Shown here piece after piece: positions 45,887 through 55,614 of a DNA stretch of 64,000 nucleotides. The stretch comes from Malacoplasma muris. GTDB taxonomy: Bacteria > Bacillota_I > Bacilli_A > Mycoplasmatales > Mycoplasmoidaceae. Position 1 is the stretch's first letter. Every line of letters starts with the position of its first letter. The stretch covers positions 868,001 through 932,000 of the forward strand of contig NZ_CP177248.1 in the NCBI RefSeq assembly GCF_046774425.1, written 5' to 3'. The position numbers and the translations under genes are program-made. The notes beneath the pieces were generated by a model. It searched no databases. It was not told the origin of the DNA and saw nothing but the letters and a program-made list of their open reading frames with translations.

Positions 45887-45915
45887 AGTATACTATAAAA
45901 ATTAAAATGTGTAAA
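45887..45915 (-). promoter_or_regulatory. Promoter of the putative ncRNA
   Basis: Minus strand: TTTACA, exactly 17 bp, then TATACT, giving a start near 45880. It lies after the asnA stop (45959), so it makes the RNA its own unit. Confidence 0.65.
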
Positions 45916-45958
45916 ATTTTTTTAATTTTTTTTCTTTTAAATTTAAAAATTTTATATT

Positions 45959-46939
45959 TTATAAAAAATTTATACCTTTATTCTTTAATTCTTCTAATAT
46001 ATCATCTGGTCAAATTGATACTTGAACTTCTGAAATATGTTTTTTATTTAACATAAAATAACATAATCTACTTTGTCCAATTCCACCACCAATTGAAAAA
46101 GGCAATAAATCTTTTGATAGATCTGAATGAAAGTCATATGATAATTTACTAATTTGATTTTTTATTTCCAATTGTTTAATTAAACTTAATGAGTCAACTC
46201 TTATACCCATTGAACTAAGTTCTAATGATGCATTATTTTGATAATCTCAAACTATAATGTCACCATTTAAGTTTCAATCATCATAATCTGGAGCTCTATT
46301 ATCATGTTGTTCTCCATTAGATAGATTATGTCCAATACCTATAATAAAAACTGCTTTATGCTCTTTTGTTATTAGATCTTCTCTCTCTTTTGCAGTATTA
46401 TTTGGATATTTATCTAATAATTCTTGAGATGTAATAAAAACAATATCCTTTGGCAAAAGATTATTAGTAGGTCAATTATATTTTTTATAAACAAGTTTTT
46501 GGCACTCAACAATTACCTCATATATTTTTGAAACTACCTTTTTAAGAACTAATAAATTTCTTTCATTTTTATTTATTCTTAATTCTCAATCTCATTGGTC
46601 AACATAAATAGAGTGTTTATATGATAAAGTTTCATCTTTTCTAATTGCATTCATATCTACATAAATCCCTTGATGAACTGGAACATCATATTTTTTTAAT
46701 ACATATCTTTTTCATTTAGCTAAAGATTGAGGAACCTCACCCTTTAATCCATTAACATTGGATTCAAATCTTACTGGTGATTCAACTCCATTTAAATCAT
46801 CATTCATACCTTTATTTTGAGATAAAATAATTGGACCACTAATTCTTTGTAAATTTAAAGCATCTGATAATAATTTTTGAAAGTTATCTTTAATATATTT
46901 GATTGCTTTTTGTGTTTCAAATAAACTTAATTTGTACAT
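45959..46939 (-). CDS. asnA: Aspartate-ammonia ligase
   Basis: A 326-residue ammonia-dependent asparagine synthetase, close to E. coli AsnA (330). It resembles class II synthetase catalytic domains. Motifs: 'QRISGPIILSQNKGMNDDLNG', 'YVDMNAIRKDE', 'HNLSNGEQHDNRAPDYDDW' region and 'GGGIGQSRLCYFML'. Six or more TGA-Trp codons break it in the standard code. It probably has its own promoter (TATAAT near 46989-46994) and an AAAAAAGGAG site. Asparagine synthesis fits with the GatCAB or AsnRS routes. Confidence 0.95.
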
Positions 46940-47019
46940 AAATACTCCTTTTTTTATAATTTTTTGATTTAGTGTCTATTAGATAAAATTATACAAAAAG
47001 ATGAAATATAAATTAAAAA

Positions 47020-47048
47020 AACTCACATATCATAAAGATATATGAGTT
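47020..47048 (-). terminator. Terminator of the six-tRNA operon
   Basis: A 12 bp stem with one G-U pair (aactcacatatc/gatatatgagtt), 5-nt loop, then T6 on the minus strand, 15 bp past tRNA-Leu. Confidence 0.8.
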
Positions 47049-47063
47049 GATATAAACTGTAAT

Positions 47064-47147
47064 TGGTGCACTTAAAGGGACTCGAACCCCCACGCCAAAG
47101 GCATTAGATCCTAAGTCTAACGCGTCTGCCAATTCCGCCATAAGTGC
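47064..47147 (-). tRNA. tRNA-Leu (anticodon UAG)
   Basis: An 84-nt tRNA with encoded CCA, acceptor GCACTTA/TAAGTGC and a long variable arm. Loop CTTAGGA places TAG at 34-36. T loop GTTCGAG. Last in the cluster. Confidence 0.95.
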
Positions 47148-47150
47148 ATT

Positions 47151-47226
47151 TGGTGCTTTGTGAGGGGCTCGAACCCCCGACCCAGTGATTAAGAGTCACT
47201 TGCTCTACCAACTGAGCTAACAAAGC
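47151..47226 (-). tRNA. tRNA-Lys (anticodon CUU)
   Basis: A 76-nt tRNA with encoded CCA, acceptor GCTTTGT/ACAAAGC, anticodon stem AGTGA/TCACT and loop CTCTTAA giving CTT. Confidence 0.95.
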
Positions 47227-47250
47227 AAAGTATAGTATTTGTTATAAAAA

Positions 47251-47326
47251 TGGTGCCGTCTATAGGAATCGAACCTACAACCTACTGATTACAAGTCAGT
47301 TGCTCTGCCTGTTGAGCTAAGACGGC
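47251..47326 (-). tRNA. tRNA-Thr (anticodon UGU)
   Basis: A 76-nt tRNA with encoded CCA, acceptor GCCGTCT/AGACGGC, anticodon stem ACTGA/TCAGT and loop CTTGTAA giving TGT. Confidence 0.95.
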
Positions 47327-47331
47327 AACAA

Positions 47332-47407
47332 TGGTGGAGTGTGAGGGGCTCGAACCCCCGACCCTATGCTTGTAAGGCATATGCTCTCCCAACTGAGCTA
47401 ACACTCC
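47332..47407 (-). tRNA. tRNA-Val (anticodon UAC)
   Basis: A 76-nt tRNA with encoded CCA, acceptor GGAGTGT/ACACTCC, anticodon stem TATGC/GCATA and loop CTTACAA giving TAC. Confidence 0.95.
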
Positions 47408-47458
47408 AGAAAAAGATTAGAGATTCGCAGCTCTAAACTTTAGTTCATTTTATTTAAT

Positions 47459-47535
47459 TGGTGACCTGTACGGGATTCAAACCCGTGAATGCACGCGTGA
47501 AAGGCGTGTGTGTTAAGTCGCTTCACCAACAGGCC
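47459..47535 (-). tRNA. tRNA-Glu (anticodon UUC)
   Basis: A 77-nt tRNA with encoded CCA, acceptor GGCCTGT/ACAGGTC (one G-U), anticodon stem CACGC/GCGTG and loop CTTTCAC giving TTC. Substrate of the Gat amidotransferase route when mischarged tRNA-Gln is used. Confidence 0.95.
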
Positions 47536-47538
47536 ATA

Positions 47539-47613
47539 TGGCGGATACAGTAGGGATCGAACCTACGACCAACCGGTTAACAGCCGGTTGCTCTACCGCT
47601 GAGCTATGTATCC
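47539..47613 (-). tRNA. tRNA-Asn (anticodon GUU)
   Basis: A 75-nt tRNA with encoded CCA, acceptor GGATACA/TGTATCC, loop CTGTTAA giving GTT. First gene of the cluster. Confidence 0.95.
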
Positions 47614-47635
47614 ATAATCATCAATAAACATATCT

Positions 47636-47641
47636 ATTATA
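47636..47641 (-). promoter_or_regulatory. -10 box for the tRNA cluster
   Basis: TATAAT on the minus strand 23 bp before tRNA-Asn; no clear -35 was found at the right distance. Confidence 0.5.
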
Positions 47642-47707
47642 TCACTAAGTTACTTTTTATAAGAAATACTTTTAACAAATAGTTAATTTATTGATATAAA
47701 AATAATT

Positions 47708-48067
47708 TTATCCAAGAATGCTTTTATTTCTAAAAGCTATATCTCTTCTTTTCATTTCTCTTTTTTTCTTATTTTTAATTTTATTTTCAATATCTATAAC
47801 TCTATTAAATTCATCTTCTTCACGAGTCATTTTTTGCTCTTGCATCTCTATGAATATTTTCTTTTTTTCTATTTCAGCTTCTTTTTCACGTTTTAAAATT
47901 TCTTGCTCTAAAATTACACTACTAACTTCATTTTCATGTATTTTTTTAATTTCATCTCATTGAGATGAAGAATCTTGTAATTTCATTTCTTTTTGTAGAG
48001 ATTCACCTCTATTACTATGAGATGATATAAGATCACTTTGTTTTTTTTCTTTTTTTGTTACTTTCAT
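47708..48067 (-). CDS. Predicted coiled-coil protein
   Basis: A 119-residue protein made mostly of Lys and Glu with heptad-like spacing ('EILKREKEAEIEKKKIFIEM', 'VIDIENKIKNKKKREMKRR'), so it is predicted to be a long helix or coiled coil. One TGA (Trp) is read in 'SSSQWDEIKK'. It lies between ktrB (83 bp upstream) and the tRNA cluster. I recognise no family; a plus-strand ORF over the same bases is a shadow. Whether it is translated cannot be judged beyond codon continuity. Confidence 0.6.
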
Positions 48068-48150
48068 AAAATTACCTTAACATCACTATTATTAATTATA
48101 GAAAATTAAAATTCAAAATTCAAATAGGGAAATAATTGATAAAAGCAATT

Positions 48151-50040
48151 TTAACCAAGTCTAATAGGTTGTTCAATATAATTTGGATTATTTCTTTTAG
48201 GCACTTTTCTTGCAAATAATAATAATGTGGCACCAATACCCATTTGTCCAATAAACATTAGTATAATTGAAGGTATTTTTGATCATCAACCTAATTTATC
48301 AGCATTAAGAACTCCTGATGATAAACCACAAGTACCAAATGATGATGCCATATCAAACATAAAATCACTAAAAGTTAAAGTTACAGAATTTTTTTGCTTT
48401 AAATATTGAATAAGATTTATATTTTCTCCATTGTAATCAATATGCGGTATCAATGTAAAAGAATATGTAGCAAATGAAAACAATACCAACATAACAAAAC
48501 AAAGTGTTGAAATTAAAAATGATCCAATAACATCATTATTTGGTATATTTCTTTTATATAATGATGATTTTGTTAAACCTCTTAATCAATTTATCATTGA
48601 TTTAAACATTACTGCCAATGTTGTAATACGTATACCTCCTCCAGTTGATGATGGAGATGTACCTATAAACATTAAAATGATAAATAATCATTTTGTGTTC
48701 TCTCCTAAAGATGACATACTAATGGTTGAAAAACCAGCAGATCTTGTACTCATGCTATTAAAGAAAAGAGTAAAATTAACATTTAAAGAATAATTATTTC
48801 CAAAAGGCTTTACTTGAACAATGTTATTGTTTATATCATATCCATAAGCAATTTTTGGAATTTTATGTAGTGGCAATGTAAGACTTTTAACATCAAGCAT
48901 TTCAACATAACTATATTGAGCAAAATGTTCTGTAAGATAAACTAATGATGTTGAAATAATAATTATTATAAAAGTAGTTGTAATACATATTTTTGAAAAT
49001 GAACTTATTTTATTTTTTGCTATTGATGCATACTTATTCATTCCACAAATCTTATATAAGAACCTATATTTTCAAATGTATTCAATTCTTAACATAAGAT
49101 CAAAAATAATTTGATACCCAATTCCACCTATAAAAAATAAAGAAATTACAAAAAATTGAATAATAATTCCTATATCATTTCTAAAAATGGCAAGTGAACT
49201 AGTTCCAAATAAATCAAATCCTGCATTATTAATTGCTGAACCACATAAAAATAAAGCATGTCATAAGGCAATGCCATAATTTTTATATCCTGAATAAATT
49301 ACATCACTATCACTTGTGACTCCATTTATTGGAATAAGTTGATTATTAAGATACATATAAACATTTTGTTGCACTTTAAATGGTGTTACAACAAAAATAA
49401 TACTTATTATTAAAGAAAAACATATTTGAATACTCACTATAAGTAAAAATATTCTTAATAACATTTTTGGTGAGTCTGTAATTTTTGTTCCTCCTCTTTC
49501 AATATTTGATAAAGCAGAGGAAAAAAATTGTCTATGAAAGACCTTTTGCAAAAATCTTCCAAAAAGATATAAAAGTGATGCATAACCAAAACCACCAATT
49601 TGTAATAAAACAAACATTACAAATTGACCAAAATAACTCATGTGAGAACCTATGTCTAATTTTCCACTAATACCAGTAGTTGTAAAAGCTGATACTGCCA
49701 AAAATAATGAATCTATAAAATTAAAGTTAAGCTCTTTGGTATTATATAAATCTGTTGGGGTATCCATAAAATAAAAAATATATTCATTATTTACATATTT
49801 ATATCCATTGTTATTGCTATAATCCAAATCATATGAAATTGGTAGATACAATAAAATAGCACCTAAAAGAACAATTATAAACATTCCTAAAAATACTTTT
49901 TTTGGCCATGTTCAATGCATTAAAATTGCATGTCTAACCTTTATTTTGAAATTATTGATTTTCTTTTTATTATCAATTGATTGAATCTTCTTATATTTTC
50001 TATATTTTTTTACTAAATTATTTATTTTATTTGATAACAT
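48151..50040 (-). CDS. ktrB: Potassium uptake channel subunit KtrB/TrkH
   Basis: A 629-residue membrane channel that imports K+. Four pore loops are visible: 'AFTTTGIS', 'AINNAGFDLF', 'STRSAGFSTI' and 'FGTCGLSSG'. It is larger than B. subtilis KtrB (about 445) because of long loops between helices, for example after 'YDLDYSNNNG' and around 'IPINGVTSDSD'. Start ATG 50040 gives a Lys-rich cytoplasmic head; several TGA codons are read as Trp. It is divergent from ktrA, which is 114 bp away. Confidence 0.93.
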
Positions 50041-50154
50041 AAATTAACCAAATCATGTAGTTAATTATATATCAATAGAGAAAAAAATAATATTTTTTTA
50101 ATTAATTGTATATTACAATAATAATCAGCTAGTATTTTTACAAATAGGAAAGTT

Positions 50155-50847
50155 ATGGCCTTAAAATCAAAATCTGAAAAGAAAAAAGACAACTATTTAA
50201 TTATAGGATATGGTAAATTTGGGCAAGGTTTTGCACAAAGGCTACTTGATGAAAGAGTAAAAGAAAATAGAATTTATATTGTAGACAGAAATCAAGAATT
50301 ACTAAACTCTGCAATAAATACGTTTTCAAATGTAATTAATGCAAGTATTGTAGATTTTGATTCAATTAATTCATTTGATATAAATGACATTTCAATAGTT
50401 GTTATTGGTATGGCAGACATTGAAGAATCACTAATGATTGCTGCAAATTGTAAAAAATATAATGACAAAATATATTTTGCAAAGGCAAAAAACTCTATTC
50501 ATAGTAAATTATTAAAAACATTAGGAGTAGATGAAGTTGTTGTTCCAGAATATGAAGTAGGATCAAAACTTGCATACAAGTCATTATTTAAGATGGATAT
50601 TGACATTAATGACATTAGTTTAAATTATAATATTGTACATTTTAAAGTTAATAATGATAAAGTTGTTGGTAAAAAAATTGTTGAATTAAATTTAAGAGAG
50701 AAATTTGATTGTAGTATTTTTGGAATAAGACGTGATAATAAATTTTTTGTTCCAAATGCAAATGAAATAATTAAAAAAAATGACAAAGTTAGTATTGTCT
50801 GCAAAAAAGAAGATTCAAATGAAATCATAAAATTTTTTGTAGAATAA
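50155..50847 (+). CDS. ktrA: Potassium channel regulatory subunit KtrA
   Basis: A 230-residue RCK protein that gates KtrB in response to nucleotides (ATP/ADP or NAD, c-di-AMP in some bacteria). The N-terminal Rossmann motif is 'YLIIGYGKFGQGFAQRL'; the Asp after strand 2 is in 'IYIVDRNQELL'. A C-terminal RCK_C part follows ('NANEIIKKNDKVSIV'). No TGA codon. It diverges from ktrB, so both may respond to the same spacer. Confidence 0.92.
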   Translation: MALKSKSEKKKDNYLIIGYGKFGQGFAQRLLDERVKENRIYIVDRNQELLNSAINTFSNVINASIVDFDSINSFDINDISIVVIGMADIEESLMIAANCKKYNDKIYFAKAKNSIHSKLLKTLGVDEVVVPEYEVGSKLAYKSLFKMDIDINDISLNYNIVHFKVNNDKVVGKKIVELNLREKFDCSIFGIRRDNKFFVPNANEIIKKNDKVSIVCKKEDSNEIIKFFVE

Positions 50848-50870
50848 CAATGTCATTTTTTTTTTTAAAA

Positions 50871-50945
50871 TGGCAGGGGTAGCAGGACTCGAACCCACAA
50901 CACGCGGATTTGAAGTCCGCCGTTCTACCATTGAACTATACCCCT
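50871..50945 (-). tRNA. tRNA-Trp (anticodon UCA), reads UGA
   Basis: A 75-nt tRNA with encoded CCA, acceptor AGGGGTA/TACCCCT, anticodon stem GCGGA/TCCGC and loop CTTCAAA, giving TCA. This is the tryptophan tRNA that reads UGA and UGG by wobble, the molecular basis of code 4. Convergent with ktrA. Confidence 0.95.
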
Positions 50946-51030
50946 ACTAGTTCAATAACATTAATTATTGTACAATATTTTCTATTATTTAATAAATTTA
51001 TAAGGAACTTAATTTAAAAAATAAAAAAAA

Positions 51031-51049
51031 GACACATTAACTTTGTGTC
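51031..51049 (-). terminator. acpP terminator
   Basis: A GACACA/TGTGTC stem with loop TTAACTT, 17 bp after the acpP stop, then TTTTTTTTAT on the minus strand. Confidence 0.75.
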
Positions 51050-51065
51050 CTAAAAATGTTATTTT

Positions 51066-51302
51066 TTATTTATTTAAAGTACTTTCTACTAATTTTATTA
51101 AATCATTTGGTGTTTTTAAATTTACTAATTTTTCATCATCTAATGTTATTTTAAATTCTTCTTCTATTTGAACTATAATTTCCATTAACTCTAAAGAATC
51201 TAAACCTAATTCTTTTATAGTCTTATCCATATTTGATTTGTTCAACTTCAAATTACTTGTGCTTTTGGCTAAAACTTTGTTAATTTTTTCTATCATTGAC
51301 AT
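51066..51302 (-). CDS. acpP: Acyl carrier protein
   Basis: A 78-residue four-helix protein with the phosphopantetheine serine in 'ELGLDSLELMEI'. It carries acyl chains for phospholipid remodelling or lipoylation; mollicutes usually lack full fatty-acid synthesis. ATG TCA ATG at the start; either ATG may be used. It follows the three unknown genes by 15 bp and ends in a terminator, so it may be the last gene of that operon. Confidence 0.93.
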   Translation of the reverse strand: MSMIEKINKVLAKSTSNLKLNKSNMDKTIKELGLDSLELMEIIVQIEEEFKITLDDEKLVNLKTPNDLIKLVESTLNK

Positions 51303-51317
51303 AAATACATCCTTTAA

Positions 51318-51767
51318 TTAAATTATGTACAATCTATAAAAAGTTTTAAACTTTTTATTTTTGATTAATTTATTATACATAAAAATATTTATTTTTAAGT
51401 CATTGAATTCATCATTCAAAAAGTACCTTAATCTTATTTCATAATCATTAATATTTTCTGATTTAAAATCATTGGAATTATCTATTGAATTTCTAGAAAT
51501 TCTCATAATATTATTTCTTATTTTATTTTGTGAAAATTTTTGAACATTACTATCTTCTAGTAAAGAATTTAAATTTTGTTGCTTTATTTCATTTTCAATA
51601 GATATGAAAATAAATTCATCATATTCACTATTATCATAGTAATTATTAGAAGAGTTATTTTCATTTAAAAAAATTGAAGCTATACCAAATATACTACCTA
51701 TTACTAGCGCAGAAAAACATACAATAGTTATGTATTTTATTCTATTCTTTGTAAGTAATTTCTTCAT
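51318..51767 (-). CDS. Unknown protein with one N-terminal membrane helix
   Basis: A 149-residue protein: basic start 'MKKLLTKNRIKY', one hydrophobic helix (about 13-36) and then a soluble Asn/Ser/Asp-rich part with several 'NDE/NDF' stretches. There is no lipobox Cys, so it looks like a type II single-pass protein. The ATG at 51767 overlaps the next gene's stop by 26 bp in another frame; a TTG at 51773 is unlikely. It forms an operon with the two genes upstream and perhaps acpP. No known domain. Confidence 0.65.
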   Translation of the reverse strand: MKKLLTKNRIKYITIVCFSALVIGSIFGIASIFLNENNSSNNYYDNSEYDEFIFISIENEIKQQNLNSLLEDSNVQKFSQNKIRNNIMRISRNSIDNSNDFKSENINDYEIRLRYFLNDEFNDLKINIFMYNKLIKNKKFKTFYRLYII

Positions 51768-52803
51768 ATTCAACTAATTCATCAAAAAAAGGTTCAACAA
51801 TAAAATTTGCTTTATTTTGTTGATATATATAAGAAAAATCATTTTTTAGATTGTAAGTTATTGGTTTATTATTAATTATTAATATAAAACTTATTTCATA
51901 GAATCCATTTGTGTTAAATGGAAAAAATATTCCTTTATTTCCATTTTGAAATATTATTTCATTTTTTGATTTATCAAAATAAGTTTCATATTTATTTAAC
52001 ACAAAAGATAAATTATTAGACAAATAATCTGACTCAGTATCAAATTTTAATTCTGCCATTTTATCTATTTCATCATACTTGTAATGTAGCTTAAGATGCA
52101 CATTTGATATTGTTAAATTATTTTCACCATCAATAACTTCAAAATTAAAAAGTTTTTTTATAGAATAATCTACACCTGAAAAGTTTTGAAAATCAAATTT
52201 AACTTTTTTAAAATGAACAAAACTATTATTTAAATTATCATTTTCATAAGCAAAAACATGATTATAAATTCCCTTATTAGGAATAAATATATATGAAGTG
52301 TTCATTATTCTTATATCAAAAGAACTATTTAGTAATTCAGATATAAATGTTTCAAATGTTTGAGATTCAATTGATGAGTTTTCTTTATTTAACTGACTAG
52401 TATCAAAATCAAATGATATATTTAAATTAAATGATTTATTTGATGTGCCTTGAAAAAAGGGATCATTTGATATATCAATTTCAAATATTGTTTTATAAAC
52501 ACTTATTGTATCATATTGTAAATTTTCAATTGAATTATTAACAGTATCATTAGACTTAATTAAAGGAATATCATTTACTTCAAATGTTGGGCCTACTATT
52601 TTAGTAGTTATGCTATTTGCAGGAAGAAAAAAATTATTTGATATATAAAAAACTAAATTAAACCTAAGTTTATAATAATTTTGTTGTAAATAAACTTTGC
52701 AATATTGAATATCAACATATTGATTTCTAACAAAATATTTTGAATCAATTTTTTGTATTCAATATGAATCAGTGTTTGAATACAAATTCTTAGCAATTAT
52801 CAT
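51742..52803 (-). CDS. Unknown beta-rich protein
   Basis: A 353-residue protein rich in aromatic and Asn residues with short alternating hydrophobic strands ('KFDFQNFSGVDYSI', 'VYKTIFEIDISNDPFF'), so probably mostly beta. It has no signal peptide or membrane helix and I recognise no family. Only one TGA-Trp is used. The ATG at 52803 overlaps nothing but is 1 bp from the stop of the small gene ahead. Its length and order next to acpP recall uncharacterised genes beside acpP in M. genitalium (from memory, MG284-286), not checked. Confidence 0.65.
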
Positions 52804-52804
52804 G

Positions 52805-53119
52805 TTAAAAATTAAAAAATTCTAAAAACTCATTTACTGCATGTCTATGTTTTCAATAAAATGTTGTAGTAGAATAATACAATTCTTCAGCAGTCTTATA
52901 TTCTATATAAACAGCTTTTAATAATTCTGCATATTCTTGGTTCATACTATCAAAAATACTATTAACCAAGCTTATATAATTTTTTCAATCTTTTACCCTA
53001 TCATCAAGATTTTTTATTGAATTATCATCTATCACTTCTAACTTATCAAGATTATTAATTCATAAAACATTCATTTTATATCTATCTAATTTATTTTTAA
53101 CTAAAATATTTCTTTTCAT
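52805..53119 (-). CDS. Small helical protein, possible HTH regulator
   Basis: A 104-residue protein that begins the three-gene operon; invisible with the standard code because of three TGA-Trp codons. The C-terminal half 'LLKAVYIEYKTAEELYYSTT' then 'FYWKHRHAVNEF' resembles the recognition helix of sigma-70 region 4 or ArpU-type HTH proteins, but this is judged by pattern only. ATG at 53119 has GTGAGGAAC. A near-consensus promoter is at 53174-53202, so it may control or be controlled by its own promoter. Confidence 0.6.
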
Positions 53120-53173
53120 TGTTCCTCACTATTTTTTGTTATTTTTCATATGAATTCTCGGTTAACCATTTCA

Positions 53174-53202
53174 ATTGTATTCATCAATTTTTTTGTAGTC
53201 AA
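53174..53202 (-). promoter_or_regulatory. Promoter of the unknown three-gene operon
   Basis: Minus strand: -35 TTGACT, exactly 17 bp, -10 TACAAT, giving a start near 53167 and a 47-nt leader. It is the best sigma-70-like promoter seen in the window. Confidence 0.75.
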
Positions 53203-53213
53203 TAATAAAAAAA

Positions 53214-53229
53214 TAACCAAAAATGGTTA
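53214..53229 (-). terminator. tsaD (pot operon) terminator
   Basis: A TAACCA/TGGTTA stem with loop of four bases, 35 bp past the tsaD stop, then T7 on the minus strand. It directly precedes the promoter of the next operon. Confidence 0.8.
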
Positions 53230-53263
53230 AATTTTAAATATAATTTAAAATTTAAATTTTTGA

Positions 53264-54202
53264 TTATTTTTTAAATAAATTAGTTTGATAGAATAAATAA
53301 CCTATCATTGCTGCATTATCACAACTAAATTCTTTCAAAGGAACAAAACTACTTTTAAATGTTTTTTTAATTTCTGATTTAAATAGACTATTTGATGCAA
53401 CCCCACCACCAATACAAATATTATTAATATCATATTTTGTTTTAAAATAATTTAATTTCTCTATTAAAGTATTAATAGCTCAATTCATAAATGATGATGC
53501 TATTGTCACAACATCAAGTGTATTAGATTTAATTTGCTGATCAATTATTCTTAAAACATGACTTTTTATTCCAGAGAATGAAAAATTATCAAGTACTGAT
53601 TGCTTTGGGAACATTAATGATGTTTTTGTCTTATCGAAAAGAGAATCTATCTTAGGACCACCTGGATAACCTAATCCTAATTTTTTTGCAATTTTATCAA
53701 ATGTTTCACCAATAGCATCATCATTTGTTTTGATTAACTCTAAAATTTTTGTAGGACCTTCTATCAAGAATATACTTGTAGTTTTACCAGATGCAATTAA
53801 TGATAAAAAAGGATAATCTATATCTTTAGTATTTATAAATGCACTAAATATATGAGCATGTATGTGATTAATAGGATAAGCTTCAATATCTAAAAAATAT
53901 GCAAGAGATTTAGCGAATATTTCTCCTACATGCAATGAACCAGGTAATCCTGGTTCATTTGTATAACAAATATATCCTATTTCTTTTGGGTTAATTTTAG
54001 ATTCGTACAAACATTGTTTGTATATATCAATTATATATTCTTCATGTTTCCTACTTGCTATTTCTGGTACAATTCCCCCATAATGATTTAATTCTTTAGT
54101 TGAATCTTTTGTAACACAACTTATCACTGTATAATCATCTAAAATAGCAATACTTGTGTCATCACAACTTGTTTCAATTGCTAATATGTATTTTTTTAGC
54201 AT
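53264..54202 (-). CDS. tsaD: tRNA N6-threonylcarbamoyladenosine transferase TsaD
   Basis: A 312-residue ASKHA-fold protein that moves threonylcarbamoyl to A37 of ANN-reading tRNAs. N-terminal 'ILAIETSCDDTSIAIL', metal-binding 'INHIHAHIFSAF', 'FLSLIASGKTTSIFLI' and a C-terminal 'IGGGVASNSLF' are present. One TGA (53480-53482) is read as Trp. It closes the pot operon, starting 2 bp from the potD stop, the same order as in other pneumoniae-group mycoplasmas from memory. Confidence 0.95.
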
Positions 54203-54204
54203 AT

Positions 54205-55614
54205 TTATAACCTTAATTTAATATTTGAATATCCATAGAACATATTTGACTTATTTAATTCAGATAAATTTTTTTCAATCATATTATCAGGTGTTGGGTG
54301 AGTTTGTATATTAAAAATTTCCTTACACATTTCAACAAAAGAAGAAGAAAAACCATAATCAAATAAATAATCAAAATATCTATAATTATTATTTGGATCA
54401 GAAGGATTATCTCCATTCATTACATAATTATGTATTTTTTGTAATGGTGATGTATATAATATGTAATCAAAATTAACCATTGGCCCATAAACATAATTAC
54501 CATTATTATCTTCTTCTCAAATATTATCACTACTTGATACACCTTCAAGTGCAACTTTATTTATTAAATCATATGCAGTATCTAAGTGTTTAGTATTTTT
54601 ATTTATAACCATCATATCTAATGCCACTAATGTTTGCTTGGGTCTAATATAATGAGATTTTAGCTCTTCATTTTCAGAAACATAAAAAGGAGAACTTGTT
54701 AAATCTTCAGAATACTCATCTCCTCCTAACATTGCATATAATAAATCTCCATTATACATAATTCCAGAATCTGCGCCTTTTTTATTTGCAAAATTATTAA
54801 GAATAATTCCAGAATCTGAATTTAATAAAAAAGAATTTTGTTCTGAAAAATACTTTGATAAATAACTGTATGTATTTTCAAATTCATTTATACTAATTAT
54901 TGTATTACTTTTACTTGGATTCACTTGTGAGCCATTTGATTCAATTAATCTTGGAATAGAATAAATAGTTCTATAATCATCAATCATTGCAATTTTATTG
55001 TATTCTTTCTTTTTCCCAACTCTTGGTCCAAAAAAAGACAGTATATCTTCTCATGTAGGAATATAATTAGAATTTGACTTTAATTGAGATATTTCATTTC
55101 CTTTATAACCCATTATAAAATCTTGTAAAAAATATGGAACTCCATAATTTAAAAGATTATCAGAACTATCTTGTTTACCATCTCCATTAACGTCATATAT
55201 ATTAGTTAAAATGCTTTGAACATCTTGTGTAAATAAATTTAATGCCAAATCAGCATTTGTTACTTGAATAACTGACCCTAATGAATCTACATAACTAAGT
55301 CCAAATTTATTTCAATCAATTTTTTGTAATTTTTCTGCTCCAGCTAATTTTGCAACAAGATATGTTGAAGGAATAGCAACATCATAATTTCTATCAAAAG
55401 AACGTTCAAGATTTTCATTTGTTCCATAATATCTAAAATTAATATTATCAATCTCTTTTTTTAATCTATCCATTAAAGTTGGAGACATATAACTTTCAAA
55501 ATTAGCAAAATAAAATGCTTGAGAATTACTGCATGAATAAAGGGTTGTAGGAAGAACACCAGCTAATAAAATTGTTGGAATTAAAGTAATAATTTTATTA
55601 AATTTTTTTAGCAT
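54205..55614 (-). CDS. potD: Spermidine/putrescine-binding lipoprotein PotD-like
   Basis: A 469-residue substrate-binding lipoprotein: basic start, hydrophobic run and lipobox 'LPTTLYSC'. The mature part has the PotD type opening 'FANFESYMSPTLM', 'VAIPSTYLV' and 'YFLQDFIMGYKG'. A calcium-like loop 'DVNGDGKQDSSD' (about residues 141-152) interrupts it. Four TGA-Trp codons. It starts within potC (17 bp overlap) and ends 2 bp before tsaD. Function follows from the operon; the ligand is inferred. Confidence 0.85.

Noticed and set aside
47718..47963. Plus-strand hydrophobic ORF
   Set aside because: It is the antisense shadow of the Lys/Glu-rich minus-strand coding frame at 47708-48067.
50848..50870. 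T-run after ktrA as an intrinsic terminator
   Set aside because: The run is long, but no convincing GC stem precedes it.
51742..51767. A frameshift joining two overlapping ORFs into one gene
   Set aside because: The second ORF has its own ATG and membrane segment and the first ends normally; a 26 bp overlap is like others in this genome.
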